DNA of 64,000 nt from Odoribacter sp. (lineage in GTDB: Bacteria; Bacteroidota; Bacteroidia; Bacteroidales; Prolixibacteraceae). This document shows positions 8,607 to 17,362 of the stretch, piece after piece. The notes below the pieces were generated by a model that saw only the letters and a list, made by a program, of their open reading frames with translations, was not told the origin of the DNA and did not search any database. The position numbers were made by a program, and so were the translations under genes. The stretch is from contig PNOH01000018.1 in NCBI GenBank assembly GCA_013824715.1, forward strand, positions 28,847-92,846. Reading direction: 5' to 3'. Each line of letters begins with the position of its first letter. The first letter of the stretch is position 1.

Positions 8607-9092
8607 TCACCCGCCCCAATTTTCCCTGTCCAAACTTCGGTACTGAATAGCTTCAGACAAGTGGTGGCTTTCAACCCGATCATTACCTTCCAGATCGGCA
8701 ATGGTTCGCGAAACTTTTAAAATACGGTCGTAGGCACGGGCCGATAACCCGAGTTTTTCCATGGCATTCTTCAGCAAACTACTGCTGGCTTCATCTAAAT
8801 CAACATGTTGACGGATCATTTTCGAAGACATCTGGGCATTGCAAAAAACTCCATCACTCTTAGCAAACCGGTGCGACTGAATTTCCCGGGCCTTAATTAC
8901 CCGTTCGCGAATGTCTGTGCTTGGTTCGGTAGCGACTTGTTCCGACAATTTTTTGAAGGGCACGGGCACAACTTCCAAATGGATATCTATACGGTCGAGC
9001 AACGGACCTGAAATTTTATTGAGGTACTTGGCGACCACACCGGGCCCGCAAACACATTCCTTGGTCGGGTGGTTGTAATAGCCGCACGGACA
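8607..9092 (-). pseudogene. comM: ComM C-terminal fragment, cut by the island
   Basis: The C-terminal 161 residues of the Mg-chelatase-like AAA ATPase ComM/YifB, starting at CPCGYYNHPTKECVCGPG and continuing through ISGPLLDRIDIHLEV and LSARAYDRILKVSRTIADL. The matching N-terminal part is at 40532-41587 on the same strand. The open frame extends to an ATG at 9140 inside the island, adding 16 foreign residues, so a truncated product without Walker motifs could be made. ComM is a helicase-type factor for branch migration during natural transformation; it cannot be functional in this split state. Confidence 0.92.
9091..9092. other. Left attachment junction, 2-bp core
   Basis: To the left, bases match comM through GCCGCACGGACA. 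To the right the sequence is island. The shared core with the right end is CA (TG on the comM coding strand). Confidence 0.8.
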
Positions 9093-9100
9093 TAGTTTCG

Positions 9101-9529
9101 TTGCCCATCTGCAATATCCAATTAAAAGCAAAGAAACCAATAAACAAAGCCTATCCCAAAGAACTCATAACCTACGGAGACCACCTTCGAACCAAACGTC
9201 TTGATTTAAACTTAAGCCAACCCCAAGTTGCTAAAATAATCAATGTCACAACCGATTCAATTACTAACTGGGAATTAAATAGATCAGAACCAAGCATATC
9301 TCAAGTTCCCAAAATCATTTCATTTCTTGGATATACACCAGAAATGAATGAACTCCCTATAAAGAAATACAGAATTGAAAAAGGAATATCTCAGAAAGAA
9401 TTAGCCAAAATCTTAGAAATTGACCCGACAACCTTATCGAGAATTGAGAGAGCAGAAGGAAGTAGAATTAGTAATAAAATAAAAGTGAGATTAAATGAAT
9501 TATTAGAATCCACCTATCGGCCTTGTTGA
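9101..9529 (+). CDS. Tandem HTH protein; probable split C-terminal part of the recombinase
   Basis: Encodes two Xre-like HTH domains: GDHLRTKRLDLNLSQPQVAKIINVTTDSITNWE and KKYRIEKGISQKELAKILEIDPTTLSRIERAEG. No ATG precedes them in frame; the only possible initiator on the island side is TTG at 9101. The frame is open leftward through the attachment core. In a circular island the recombinase frame (ending TTC at 40531-40533) would continue ATA GTT TCG TTG CCC into this ORF without a stop, giving about 635 residues. In the integrated state it is probably a silent or poorly translated fragment. A stand-alone TTG-started regulator is the alternative. Confidence 0.65.
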   Translation: MPICNIQLKAKKPINKAYPKELITYGDHLRTKRLDLNLSQPQVAKIINVTTDSITNWELNRSEPSISQVPKIISFLGYTPEMNELPIKKYRIEKGISQKELAKILEIDPTTLSRIERAEGSRISNKIKVRLNELLESTYRPC

Positions 9530-9753
9530 ACCTCTTTGTTTACTATTCAACTCATAATATTCAAGTTTTTACTTAATTTTGAACATGATTAAAGATATTT
9601 CGAAAATTCAATATAAATTACTGATATTTAATCACTATAATATTTTAATTAAAAAGTCAAAAAAGAGAAAGCACTATAAATTCTCCGCTATTCCATAGTT
9701 GTGCACAAGTATAAAATCTCACAGAATCAGCATTGACACTAAAAAATATAAAA

Positions 9754-11430
9754 ATGAAATTACCTGAACCATTATCACAAACTTATTCGACATTATTGAG
9801 TGAAATTGAAAATGGACAAGTCAAAATCCCTCAATTTCAAAGAGATTTTGTTTGGGACTTACCAAAGTCGGCAAATTTGCTAGATAGTATTTTCAAGGGT
9901 TACCCCATAGGTACATTTATTTTTTGGCGAACAAATGAGAGATTACGCTCAATTCGAGACATTGGTAATTTTAAAATCCCTGAGCCGAAAGATGGAGTTT
10001 ATGTAAACTTTGTACTTGATGGTCAACAAAGAATTACAAGTCTTTTTGCTGCATTAAAAGGACTAAAAATTCATAGAGAAAGTGGTAAGGAAGATGATTA
10101 TTCAGAAATATACATTGACCTAAATGCAAATGAAGATGAACAAATCGTAATTATTGACATCACCGATAAACCCGAAGAAGCATTAATAAAAGTTACTGAT
10201 TTACTCAATGGTACTATAAAAAAGCTTGCAAAATATGACGAAAAATATCATGAAAAATTAGACCAATATAAAAACACAATACAATCGTATAATTTTTCAA
10301 TAGTACTTTTAAAAGATGCATCCATTGATATTGCGACCGAAGTATTTACAAGGATAAATGTTGGAGGCAAGCCATTAACTCTCTTTGAGATTATGGTGGC
10401 AAAAACATATGATTTAAATAAGAGTTTTGACTTATCTGAAAAATACAAGCAGCTCTTAAGAGATTTGTTACCGCATAATTACGAGACGATTTCAGATGCA
10501 ACGGTTTTGCAAACCGTCTCAATTATCTTAGAGAAGGATTGCACAAGAAAACAAATATTGAAATTAGATAAAAATAGATTTATTGATGAATGGGAAAACA
10601 CAACGAGTGCAATAAAAAGTGCAATAGAGTTTTTTAAATTTACTTATCGCATACCGGTTTCTCAATTACTCCCTTATAATGCCTTAATTATTCCATTTGC
10701 TTACTTCTTCTATCATCACAAAGACAATCCAACTGGGGATAAAAACTTATTTCTACAGGATTTCTTCTGGCGTTGTTCCTTGTCAGGTCGCTATTCGTCA
10801 AGTGTTGAGAGTAAATTGGCCCAAGACATAAAAAAAATTGATAATATTTTATCTGGTCAATTACCAACTTATGAATGGGCAGTGAGTATAGATGCAGAAT
10901 TTATCAAAAATAATGGGTGGTTTAGTGCTGGGAGAAGCTTTATAAAAGCAATCTTATGTATTTATGCTTATCAGCAACCTAAATCATTTAGTACAAACGC
11001 TTTAGTAAATATTAGTAATTATTGGCTAAAACAAGCAAATAGTAAAAATTATCATCATTTTTTCCCTAAAGCATTTTTAAATAAACAAGGTGAGGATTGG
11101 TTTCATATAAATCATATTCTCAATATCACAATAGTTGATGATTTTCTTAATAAAAGAGAAATTGGTGCAAAACCTCCATCCCGTTATATGACAGATTTTA
11201 ATGGCAAGAATTCGTCATTAAGAGAAACAATGAAATCACATTTAATAAATGATCTAGATAGTTTTGGGATTTGGAACGACGATTACGACAAATTCTTCGA
11301 TGCAAGGGCTTTCGCTGTAAGCGATGAAATAAATAAAAGGATTATTCCTTCAAACATTGACAAGCAACAACCAGGCGTTTTAGCTGACGAATTTGAAGAA
11401 TTAGATAATGTTGAAGATACTGATGAATAA
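9754..11430 (+). CDS. DUF262/HNH (GmrSD-like) restriction protein
   Basis: About 558 residues from the ATG at 9754 (a TTG at 9733 is less likely). The DUF262 domain is N-terminal, with KIPQFQRDFVWD, GYPIGTFIFW and the nucleotide-binding/hydrolysis motif LDGQQRITSL, followed by FTRINVGGKPL. The C-terminal part has YHHFFPKAFL and NHILNITIVDDFLNK, which fits a DUF1524-type His-Me nuclease core. The architecture corresponds to fused GmrS-GmrD type IV enzymes that restrict modified phage DNA. It stands alone with its own upstream gap of about 220 bases. Confidence 0.75.
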   Translation: MKLPEPLSQTYSTLLSEIENGQVKIPQFQRDFVWDLPKSANLLDSIFKGYPIGTFIFWRTNERLRSIRDIGNFKIPEPKDGVYVNFVLDGQQRITSLFAALKGLKIHRESGKEDDYSEIYIDLNANEDEQIVIIDITDKPEEALIKVTDLLNGTIKKLAKYDEKYHEKLDQYKNTIQSYNFSIVLLKDASIDIATEVFTRINVGGKPLTLFEIMVAKTYDLNKSFDLSEKYKQLLRDLLPHNYETISDATVLQTVSIILEKDCTRKQILKLDKNRFIDEWENTTSAIKSAIEFFKFTYRIPVSQLLPYNALIIPFAYFFYHHKDNPTGDKNLFLQDFFWRCSLSGRYSSSVESKLAQDIKKIDNILSGQLPTYEWAVSIDAEFIKNNGWFSAGRSFIKAILCIYAYQQPKSFSTNALVNISNYWLKQANSKNYHHFFPKAFLNKQGEDWFHINHILNITIVDDFLNKREIGAKPPSRYMTDFNGKNSSLRETMKSHLINDLDSFGIWNDDYDKFFDARAFAVSDEINKRIIPSNIDKQQPGVLADEFEELDNVEDTDE

Positions 11431-11655
11431 ATGAATACCCGTGCACAACAGCAAAATACCCGCAAGTCGGGGTTCGGTGCTTCGTTGACAGGAAAATTCA
11501 GAGTCGCATCTTGCTAAAAATATTAATAATATATTTGAAATTCCCCAAAAAAGCACTTATTCTTTTACAAGTTATTTATACATTGTAACATTTAAAATAA
11601 AGCAAGGGCAATACAGATTTATTTAAAGAAATATTAGTTTAATGATTATATTTTT

Positions 11656-12573
11656 ATGATAGATAATTCAAGAGCAACACCAATAATAAAATGGGCAGGT
11701 GGTAAAACAAAAGTATTAAAACAACTAATAACAAAATTTCCTTTTGAGTTACACTATGGTAAAATAAGGAACTATTATGAACCTTTTTTTGGTGGTGGTG
11801 CTGTTTTTTTTAATATAATTCAAAATTACAATATTCAAAATTGTGTATTGTCAGATGTAAATGAAGAATTAATGTTGTTTTATAATGTTGTTAAAAAGGA
11901 TCCAAACAAACTTTTGTCTTTCGTTGAAAAATATCAATCAAATTATGATCGTTTAACAGATTCCGACAAAGAGAAGTTTTACTACGAAATAAGAAATACC
12001 TATAACATTGAACGTTTTAATATTGATTTCAATGATTATTCTTACTTGTTCGTCCCTCGAGCAGCACAAATGCTGTTCTTAAATAAAACTTGTTACAATG
12101 GTTTGTTCCGTCAAAATTTAAGAGGTGAATTCAATGTACCATTTGGGAAAAACTATAAAACTAATATCGTAGATAAAAATAATCTTTATAAAGTTAGTAA
12201 AACATTAGAAAATGTGTCGCTTTTATGTACAGACTTTCAAGAAATATGTGAAAAAATTGAAGATCGGGATTCATTTGTCTATTTAGATCCACCTTACAGA
12301 CCAATTAATAAAAGTGCACGATTTACAAATTATCATATGTCTAATTTTATTGATAATGACCAATTTAGACTAGCAGAAATCTTTAAAAAATTAAATGAAA
12401 AAAATGTCAAACTCATGTTAAATAACTCTTGTTCAAATACATATGATGATTCTGGAGTGATAGAAAATTTTTATAAAGATTTTCAAATTTCCTATATAAA
12501 CACTTCAAGTACAATGTCTAGCATAAGCTCTAAGAGAAAGAAAATAAATGAATTAATAATTACAAATTATTAA
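11656..12573 (+). CDS. Dam-family (D12 class) adenine-N6 DNA methyltransferase
   Basis: 305 residues with the D12-class layout: KWAGGKTKVL (12-21, SAM pocket), YEPFFGGGAVFF (41-52, motif I), LSDVNEELMLFY, LNKTCYNGLFRQN and the catalytic motif DPPY (211-214). It is expected to methylate adenine in a short site, the specificity of which cannot be read here. It is first of four very tightly packed genes: the phosphoesterase ATG follows its stop by one base. It may mark self DNA for the module or be an orphan methylase. Confidence 0.88.
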   Translation: MIDNSRATPIIKWAGGKTKVLKQLITKFPFELHYGKIRNYYEPFFGGGAVFFNIIQNYNIQNCVLSDVNEELMLFYNVVKKDPNKLLSFVEKYQSNYDRLTDSDKEKFYYEIRNTYNIERFNIDFNDYSYLFVPRAAQMLFLNKTCYNGLFRQNLRGEFNVPFGKNYKTNIVDKNNLYKVSKTLENVSLLCTDFQEICEKIEDRDSFVYLDPPYRPINKSARFTNYHMSNFIDNDQFRLAEIFKKLNEKNVKLMLNNSCSNTYDDSGVIENFYKDFQISYINTSSTMSSISSKRKKINELIITNY

Positions 12574-12574
12574 T

Positions 12575-13768
12575 ATGCCTGAAAAAAAGTCTATTTCAAT
12601 AGCGATAATTAGCGATCTACATTGCCAAAAATATGAGAATGGTAATATCAGAACAAAGTTGCATACAAAATTGTATGACAAGCCAATCAATAAACATCCA
12701 GTTCAATCATTTAAATCTATAATAAATTCAGAGGGTAAAAAAGTTGATTACTTTTTTGTTTTAGGCGATGTAACCAATCAAGCTAATGAAGAAGGATTTA
12801 TATTTGGAATTAAGCTAATTAAAGAATTATTTGATTCACTTCATGCGGAAAAATTACTTTATGCAGTAGGTAATCATGATTTGTTATTCGGGAAAAAGGA
12901 AAAACGTGAACCTTTCCATATGCTACAAAATACCGATGACTATCCTTTTCATTTCAAAGAAGATAACACAACGGAATTCGAAAATAAGTTTTGGGCTAAT
13001 GGATTCTGTATAATTGAAGATAATAATACCATAATACTTATTATTAATTCAGGAGGTGAGTTAAATGAAAAAAAAATATCAAATATTGATGATGCCTTTT
13101 TAAATAAAATTGAAAAGGAATTAGAAGGATATAAAAAAAGTAAAAAAATAAAAATTGCAATCTCACATTATCATCCAATACAACATTCTGATATGGATGA
13201 CTTTTATACGTCATTAGATATGATCGAAAGGGCTGACAGATTAATGGACATATTGGAAAAGTCAGCTTTTGATCTATATATACATGGCCACAAGCATATT
13301 GCGAGATTAAATTATTCTAACTCAATACCTATTTTTTGCGCTGGAAGTTTTTCATCACTTGAAAATACTGAAAAATTCAGTATACCTAACACTGCTCATT
13401 TTTTACAAATATTTGAAAAAGAGGGTCTTGAAAAATCAAAGGGAATAATTGAGACTTGGAATTACAATTTAATAGATGGTTGGCGAAAAAGTAAAGACCC
13501 GGATAGTTTTTTCCCAACTCATACTGGGTTTGGTGCTGATACAGAGATAAATGAGTTGGCAAGTCAAGTATATTTTCACTTTAAATATGAAATTGACAAT
13601 TATCTAGAAGTAAAATATAATGCCATAATAGAAAAAATACCTGATGTACAATTTTTATATCCTGCACAGCAAAAACGTTTTGAAGAAATTTTATTTGAAA
13701 TGTATTCATTAGCATATTCTCAAATCAATTATTCTGGCTACAAGTCATTAAAAAAACAGATAAGATGA
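12575..13768 (+). CDS. Calcineurin-like metallophosphoesterase
   Basis: 397 residues with all five metal-binding blocks of the family: ISDLHC (D14, H16), FVLGDVTNQ, YAVGNHDL, ISHYHP and IHGHKH. The first 270 residues form the phosphoesterase. The C-terminal 120 residues (from FFPTHTGFGADTEINELASQ) are of unknown fold. The substrate is unknown; related enzymes act on DNA (SbcD/Mre11), RNA, cyclic nucleotides or proteins. It is coupled to the methylase (1-bp gap) and to the ATPase (4-bp ATGA overlap). Confidence 0.82.
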   Translation: MPEKKSISIAIISDLHCQKYENGNIRTKLHTKLYDKPINKHPVQSFKSIINSEGKKVDYFFVLGDVTNQANEEGFIFGIKLIKELFDSLHAEKLLYAVGNHDLLFGKKEKREPFHMLQNTDDYPFHFKEDNTTEFENKFWANGFCIIEDNNTIILIINSGGELNEKKISNIDDAFLNKIEKELEGYKKSKKIKIAISHYHPIQHSDMDDFYTSLDMIERADRLMDILEKSAFDLYIHGHKHIARLNYSNSIPIFCAGSFSSLENTEKFSIPNTAHFLQIFEKEGLEKSKGIIETWNYNLIDGWRKSKDPDSFFPTHTGFGADTEINELASQVYFHFKYEIDNYLEVKYNAIIEKIPDVQFLYPAQQKRFEEILFEMYSLAYSQINYSGYKSLKKQIR

Positions 13769-15651
13769 AAAATGATATTATGCAACCAAAAACATTCAAT
13801 GCCAGATACATGTCGTTTGAGGAAGTCGCAAGCTCATTTATTAAACCTGAAGGTTTTGATGAAATCTGCCGTAATGATCATACGATTCTAACTGGTTCTA
13901 GAGGTTGTGGTAAAACAACGTTATTAAAGATGTTACATCCCAAAGCATTATATAATTGGAAAGGTATTGATGCAGAGGATGTAAAAAATCGCATACCTTT
14001 TATTGGAATATATATTCCTTCTGATGCTCAGTGGAGTTATCAAATTAAAGTGATTAAAAAACAGCTAACTAAAAATTCCGTATTTGGTGATAACTTATTT
14101 AGTGGCGTAGTAAATGCAAATGTTTTAGTTGCAATATGCAGTACTTTCAGTGCTTTGATAGAAATGTTAAAACTAGATCAAAATTTTGAAGTTGACCTAT
14201 CAATTGAACTGATTGAAAATTGGAATATCCCAAAACCCGTTTCACCAAACTTAGCTTCAATTACATTAAAGTTAACTACAATGGTAAATAACTTTAATAT
14301 TTTTGTTCGGAAAAAAAAATATGAAGTTGATTTACCAGATATTTGTTATAGTGATTTTATTAATCTAGTTTCAATCGGTATTATGATTTTTGAAAATCAA
14401 GCAAATAAATTAAAACTTGATTTTTTTAAAAAGGATTATAAATGGGCATTGTGTTTTGATGAACTTGAAATTGCTCCAGAATGGCTAAAACATAAACTAA
14501 TAAACTCAGACTTACGGAGTAGAGATCAAAAAATCTTATTTAAATTGACATCTACACCTGGATTAGATGAATTGAGAAATAAATCGGATATTACGCGTCC
14601 AAGTAAATATGAAGACTTTAATGTACATAAGTTATGGGTGCACGATAAAAAATCTCAAAATGATTGGCATATATTCTGTGCTAAGTATGTAAAAAGCCAC
14701 CTAAGTAAATCCTCTAAAGCCATTAAAGATTTAAAAAGTATTTTTGGTATACATAGCTTCGATGATGCACTTAAACAATCTGAAAATGTTTTTGCAACAT
14801 GTAAAACCAAAAATGACACACAATTTTATGAAGATGGTCTTGTATGGAAAGCAATGAAACTACTAGCAGAATTTGATAAAAGCTTTTACCGATTTCTTTT
14901 AAGGAAACAGATGGATCCAAGTAATCCCATACCTATTAATCGAAATCAATTAAATAGTGTACATCGAAAAATCAAACAGATTGTTTATTACAGATATTAT
15001 TTTACAGAACAGTCACTTCAAGATAATAGTATTAAATTGAGAAGTAGAAATGTAAATCTATTTAATCATGGACTTGATTTTATTTTTGATATTGCTGATG
15101 GCAATCCTAGAGCGTTCGTAATATTGATTAATTCATTTGAAAAAGTTATTGACTCGAATCAAGAGTTGCCAATTAAAATAAGCATACAAGCTAGAATAAT
15201 TGATAAATTTACAAGTGATTTCTTTTATCCAAGAATAGAAAATTACCCGAGAAATATAATCAATTATAAATCCAAAATTTTCACTTTAATTGAAATAGTT
15301 AATTGTATTGGCAATTATTTTTTTCAAAGATTAGTTTTAGAAAGTTTCAGTGCTGACCCTGTAATATTTTTCTATATGGATAATAATTGTCCTATAGAGT
15401 TTAAAGCATTTATTGATATTGCACTTGAGTCTGGTGCAATATTAAACGTTGAAGATGAAATTGCTATAAAGGGGGTACGGAAAAATACGAGTGTATATAG
15501 GTTATCTTATGCATTATACCCAATTTACAAGTTACCACAAAGAGATTATAAAATTATTGGTCTAAGTAATATTATTGCACCTCTTATTGATAAAAACAGA
15601 AAGAATATCGACAACAATCAAATAGAAATAGATTTCCACCATGGTAATTAA
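13765..15651 (+). CDS. ORC/CDC6-like P-loop ATPase
   Basis: 628 residues. ILTGSRGCGKTTLLKML carries Walker A (GSRGCGKTT, 44-52) close to the N-terminus. KWALCFDELEIAPEWL is a Walker B motif with the acidic pair DE, and FKLTSTPGLDEL fits sensor 1. The pattern of F-x-P-x-F-x-x-[IL]...NDHTILTGSRGCGKTTLLKMLHPKAL resembles bacterial ATPases called ORC-CDC6 family, often found in defence islands. The C-terminal half (GNPRAFVILINSFE and beyond) resembles a winged-helix-containing lid. It probably drives the module by NTP hydrolysis on DNA. Confidence 0.7.
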   Translation: MKNDIMQPKTFNARYMSFEEVASSFIKPEGFDEICRNDHTILTGSRGCGKTTLLKMLHPKALYNWKGIDAEDVKNRIPFIGIYIPSDAQWSYQIKVIKKQLTKNSVFGDNLFSGVVNANVLVAICSTFSALIEMLKLDQNFEVDLSIELIENWNIPKPVSPNLASITLKLTTMVNNFNIFVRKKKYEVDLPDICYSDFINLVSIGIMIFENQANKLKLDFFKKDYKWALCFDELEIAPEWLKHKLINSDLRSRDQKILFKLTSTPGLDELRNKSDITRPSKYEDFNVHKLWVHDKKSQNDWHIFCAKYVKSHLSKSSKAIKDLKSIFGIHSFDDALKQSENVFATCKTKNDTQFYEDGLVWKAMKLLAEFDKSFYRFLLRKQMDPSNPIPINRNQLNSVHRKIKQIVYYRYYFTEQSLQDNSIKLRSRNVNLFNHGLDFIFDIADGNPRAFVILINSFEKVIDSNQELPIKISIQARIIDKFTSDFFYPRIENYPRNIINYKSKIFTLIEIVNCIGNYFFQRLVLESFSADPVIFFYMDNNCPIEFKAFIDIALESGAILNVEDEIAIKGVRKNTSVYRLSYALYPIYKLPQRDYKIIGLSNIIAPLIDKNRKNIDNNQIEIDFHHGN

Positions 15652-16570
15652 TCAGGTAAGACAAATCAACAAAGAAGATTTGCTACAATCAAAATTTGAT
15701 ATAGTAATAATGGCTTCTGGTTATGAGTCGCGAGCAAGTTATTTAGCTAGTATTTTAAATATTAATACAGATTGTAAAAAAATTGTATTATCGTTTCAAA
15801 ATTATAAAGAGACTCAAGAAAGAACAAAAAATGATGAATTGTATTCAAAATTAAATTACGAACCAGTCGAATGTAAAGAAAATGAGTCTAATTTGATAAT
15901 TGATATATTAAATGAATTTATCATCAAATCCTCAATAGAAAAACTATCAATTTTAATAGACTACTCTTCAATGACAAGGGTATGGTATTCTGCTATTATT
16001 AATTTTCTTAATGAATATGAAACAAAGAAAACACTTAATGTTTATTACGTATATTCATCTGCAAAATTCTATCCTCCTTCTTCAGATGAATCAAAAATAT
16101 TAAATTTCAGCCCTATAGATGGATTTTGCAATTTGTCTATACCTTCAAATCCTACAGCTTTGATTACAGCATTAGGATATGAAAAAAATAAAGCATATGG
16201 TCTTAGAGAATATTTTGATGCACAAGAAATGTATTTATTCCTTACTGTTGATAATAAATTTACAACAATTGTACAAGAAAGAAATAATGACTTGATTTTG
16301 AGTATCCCAGAATCAAATTGCATACAATATAATTTGAATGATTTGCTTTATACGAAGTCAATCTTATACGATTTATGTCTAAAATTGAAAGATGATTATA
16401 GAATCATTATTGCACCATGCGGTCCTAAACCTTTTACATTACTAAGCTTCCTTGTTGCGTCTTCCTTAAAGATGATAGATATTTGGAGAATAAGTGGAAT
16501 TGATCAACACTCTGAAAGAAAAGCTTCAGGAAATCTATTGTCATTAGAAGTAACATACAATGTGGAATAA
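15641..16570 (+). CDS. Unrecognised protein of the methylase/phosphoesterase/ATPase operon
   Basis: 309 residues, overlapping the ATPase by 11 bases. I do not recognise the family. Two halves each look Rossmann-like: strand-loop segments FDIVIMASGYESRAS (19-33) and LSILIDYSSMTRVWYSAI in the first, and ALITALGYEKNKAYGLREYF and YRIIIAPCGPKPFTLLSFL in the second. The internal similarity (GYExx, polar loop after a hydrophobic strand) suggests a duplicated alpha/beta fold that could sense a nucleotide or act as effector. There is no signal peptide, membrane span or known nuclease motif. Confidence 0.75.
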   Translation: MVINQVRQINKEDLLQSKFDIVIMASGYESRASYLASILNINTDCKKIVLSFQNYKETQERTKNDELYSKLNYEPVECKENESNLIIDILNEFIIKSSIEKLSILIDYSSMTRVWYSAIINFLNEYETKKTLNVYYVYSSAKFYPPSSDESKILNFSPIDGFCNLSIPSNPTALITALGYEKNKAYGLREYFDAQEMYLFLTVDNKFTTIVQERNNDLILSIPESNCIQYNLNDLLYTKSILYDLCLKLKDDYRIIIAPCGPKPFTLLSFLVASSLKMIDIWRISGIDQHSERKASGNLLSLEVTYNVE

Positions 16571-17362
16571 TGTGATTGCGAGACTCCTTATGTTTCACAT
16601 AACATATAGACTTTGTTGGTAAGCATACGTTAAACCCCGTCTTGTTTTCGTAGAAAATCAGCATCCCACTTTCAGAGTTTCTCTAAAATGTTCGGAGAAC
16701 TTTGAGAGGCTTAGGAGATGGAACTGTTACAATTTTGGTTTTGCAGTTTGAAGTTGTGCGGAAGCAGTTCTGCCAGATCCTTGCTGTAATCGCTATCGTA
16801 TTTATGGATGTTATTCAGGAAGTAAACAAGCCAATCTCGGAAGTTTACTGGATAATCCGGACTAAGCTGACCCCCATCGTGTCCAAAGATTCATAGTTTT
16901 TTTCGGGTTTTCGCACATGTTTTGTGTGACAGTCCGGCAGATGCTGACCCCTTTGAAGTTGCAAAAAGGCAGAATGATTCGAGAAGGAATCATTTAGTGA
17001 TAATTAATATTGAGAGACAAAAAAATCGAGTCTCACTTGCTGGTACAACTTGTAAATGTCATGGTGGTTAGAGTTTAATAGATTCCGTTTACACTACTAT
17101 CATATTCTTATATATTTAAGGTTTATAAATTATTATTAACTGTTCAAAGAGATCGAAGGATCCCTTTAAACAGTCAAAAATTATACAAACACTATTTCAA
17201 AGAACTACATTAATTATTATAATGATAGCACGGTTTGGAATTGCTGTGAAGTACATGCAAGAAAGTATTTGTGTATAAATCAAGAATCCTTATTGTTAGG
17301 AGATATGGTCAAATTCACGTTTTAGATTACCGAATCTATGACTATTATTATTGAAATTCAAT
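16571..17362. other. Non-coding stretch with IS remnant
   Basis: About 790 bases between two operons pointing away from and toward it. It holds an IS66-like C-terminal fragment (16711-16872, minus), a pair of related boxes GGGGTCAGC-N3-6-CCGGA on the minus strand around 16870 and 16945, and otherwise AT-rich DNA without recognisable genes. Confidence 0.5.
16711..16872 (-). pseudogene. IS66-like transposase C-terminal remnant
   Basis: The minus strand reads PDYPVNFRDWLVYFLNNI and then HKYDSDYSKDLAELLPHNFK before a stop at 16711. This is the C-terminal pattern of Bacteroidota IS66 transposases, which end in a short helix pair followed by LLPxNWK. No catalytic region or start is present, so this is a relic. 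It marks earlier insertion activity at the end of the putative defence operon. Confidence 0.55.

Noticed and set aside
16702..16896. 64-residue plus-strand ORF
   Set aside because: Antisense to an IS66-like transposase remnant that is recognisable on the minus strand.
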